Assembly (NCBI GenBank): GCA_023418255.1 | Contig: JAEZZZ010000004.1 | Span: 1 to 6,656 of the forward strand | Source of the DNA: Bacteroidota bacterium | GTDB taxonomy: Bacteria; Bacteroidota; Bacteroidia; Bacteroidales; Dysgonomonadaceae | Direction of reading: 5' to 3' | Length of the DNA: 6,656 nucleotides | In this document: positions 6,128-6,656 of the stretch, one piece after another | Position numbering within the stretch: position 1 is the stretch's first letter | Layout: each line of letters begins with the position of its first letter | Made by a program: the position numbers and the translations under genes | Notes under the pieces: generated by a model | Seen by the model: only the letters and a program-made list of their open reading frames with translations | What the model was told of the DNA's origin: nothing | Database searches by the model: none

Positions 6128-6444
6128 TTAATGGTAATATTCATAATATCGTTCCGAAACAAACAATGGTTTTTCATCTTTGTAAGTAATTCTTTTTTTT
6201 TACAATTCCCCTTTTTGTCATATCTTTTTCGCATATTGGTGTTTTCGCTCTCAATATTCATTTCAAGCTCACCTTTTTCGATGTTGCCGGAATACTCTTG
6301 GGCTTGATATAAACGTTGCACGAACGATTTCACTTTTCCGTTTGGTTTTCTGATTCCAAAGAAATTAAGTCAAATGCCAAGTTCGAGTTGTGCATTTTCT
6401 TTTTTATCGCCGCAATTTATGACGATCAGCAGCGTGATGATAAT
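6128..6444 (-). pseudogene. Decayed small lipoprotein gene (tyrosine-rich, YD-repeat-like)
   Basis: Three pieces on the minus strand read as one broken gene. Piece one (6444-6373) encodes IIITLLIVINCGDKKENAQL and a few more residues, which looks like a lipoprotein signal peptide with its Cys at 6414-6412. An in-frame TGA at 6370-6372 interrupts it. Piece two continues in the same frame with GKVKSFVQRLYQAQEYSGNI and later RYDKKGN (YDKKGN at 6222-6205), a Y-D-x-x-G-N pattern typical of tyrosine-rich Bacteroidota lipoproteins with YD-like repeats. At the nine-base T-run 6193-6201 (A9 on the coding strand) the frame is lost. One extra base there restores RITYKDEKPLFVSERYYEYY and a stop at 6128-6130. 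No start codon remains: a TAA sits at 6445-6447, directly before the signal peptide. The repaired product would be at least about 104 residues. The family assignment is by pattern only; the broken state is seen directly. Confidence 0.55.
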
Positions 6445-6560
6445 TTATGATATTTGAATTTGTCTTCGATTTTTTATTTTTATTTAGTGAAACATCTATT
6501 TTTAGTGGCTCACAAAGACATAAAACGTTAATGAATGTCCGTATATTTCCCTAAAATGAT

Positions 6561-6568
6561 TATCTTTG
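6561..6568 (+). promoter_or_regulatory. Bacteroidota -7 box for the transposase
   Basis: TATCTTTG is a perfect match to TAnnTTTG and is followed by CA, 15 bases before the transposase ATG at 6584. A -33 TTTG element is not evident around 6535-6545. The very short leader is typical of insertion-sequence transposases in this phylum. Confidence 0.5.
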
Positions 6569-6583
6569 CAAAAAAATATTTCT

Positions 6584-6656
6584 ATGAACCTGATTGATTT
6601 TATCTCAGAATTTCCCGATGAGGAAAGCTGCAAACAAAAGTTTAAAGCGTATCGTG
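6584..6656 (+). CDS. IS1595-family (ISXO2-like) transposase, N-terminal 24 codons
   Basis: The reading frame from ATG 6584 is open to the window edge and encodes MNLIDFISEFPDEESCKQKF followed by KAYR. This matches the opening of IS1595-family transposases as I know them: a short helical segment with FPDEESC and a KxY/F-R motif leading into a zinc ribbon (CPKCG) and then a DDE-type catalytic domain, both of which would lie beyond the window. The enzyme would catalyse cut-and-paste-like transposition of its own element. It is divergent from the large minus-strand run and preceded by its own promoter box. Completeness cannot be judged because the gene is cut by the window end. Confidence 0.75.
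   Translation, partial: MNLIDFISEFPDEESCKQKFKAYR

Larger units (their letters stand above)
6480..6656 (+). mobile_element. Left part of an IS1595-family insertion sequence, end not fixed
   Basis: The transposase start at 6584 implies that the left end of the element lies shortly upstream. Such leaders are usually some tens to about a hundred bases, so the end should fall between about 6480 and 6555. A candidate terminus beginning GGCTCACAAAG is at 6507, but the matching right end is outside the window, so neither the terminal inverted repeat nor the target duplication can be confirmed. The stretch 6445-6506 between it and the decayed lipoprotein is AT-rich and holds no visible gene. Confidence 0.45.

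Noticed and set aside
6104..6307. Plus-strand 67-codon hydrophobic frame that looks like a membrane protein
   Set aside because: Its Phe/Ser/Ile richness is what the complement of the Lys/Glu/Asn-rich lipoprotein remnant produces; the minus-strand reading explains the region better.
6067..6333. Minus-strand 88-codon frame with a GTG start as an independent gene
   Set aside because: The GTG lies inside a longer coding-like frame, and the last 45 or so residues after the T-run lose coding character while another frame gains it; it is the middle of the broken lipoprotein gene.

Overview
The window reads as a chromosomal stretch from a member of the Bacteroidota, probably order Bacteroidales. 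Three things point there. The promoters carry the Bacteroidota -7 box TAnnTTTG (TATATTTG ahead of the antiporter, TATCTTTG ahead of the transposase). Starts lack Shine-Dalgarno sequences. The protein set also fits: a DUF187/GHL10 lipoprotein, a stand-alone THUMP methyltransferase of the RlmL type and a CPA2 antiporter with a C-terminal USP region. The genus cannot be read from the sequence.

Layout. Positions 1-89 hold an imperfect inverted repeat and no clear gene. Positions 90-793 (minus strand) hold a small, unrecognised gene cluster: a 127-codon ORF, a glycine-rich hydrophobic 43-codon ORF that looks like its frameshifted C-terminus, and a 70-residue protein with two membrane segments. Positions 794-1049 are mostly AT-rich spacer. 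Positions 1050-5974 (minus strand) are an ordinary, intact three-gene run. It is transcribed in the order antiporter (3893-5974), GHL10-like glycosidase lipoprotein (2348-3880), RlmL-like rRNA methyltransferase (1050-2297), with gaps of 12 and 50 bases, from a likely promoter at 6041-6048. Positions 6128-6444 (minus strand) hold the remains of a small lipoprotein gene broken by a stop codon and a frameshift. Positions 6584-6656 (plus strand) hold the first 24 codons of an IS1595-family transposase that runs out of the window.

How the parts relate. The three large genes are probably co-transcribed, but their functions (cation/proton exchange, envelope glycan cleavage, rRNA modification) do not form an obvious pathway, so the grouping may be positional. 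The two flanks are different: short AT-rich genes, broken frames and an insertion sequence.

The most interesting material is in the flanks. One is the cluster at 90-793, whose arrangement (soluble helical protein, Gly-rich membrane-like tail, small two-helix membrane protein) resembles that of a membrane-active peptide with its immunity partner, although nothing in the sequence proves this. The other is the decayed lipoprotein beside the insertion sequence, which becomes readable only when three reading-frame segments are joined.
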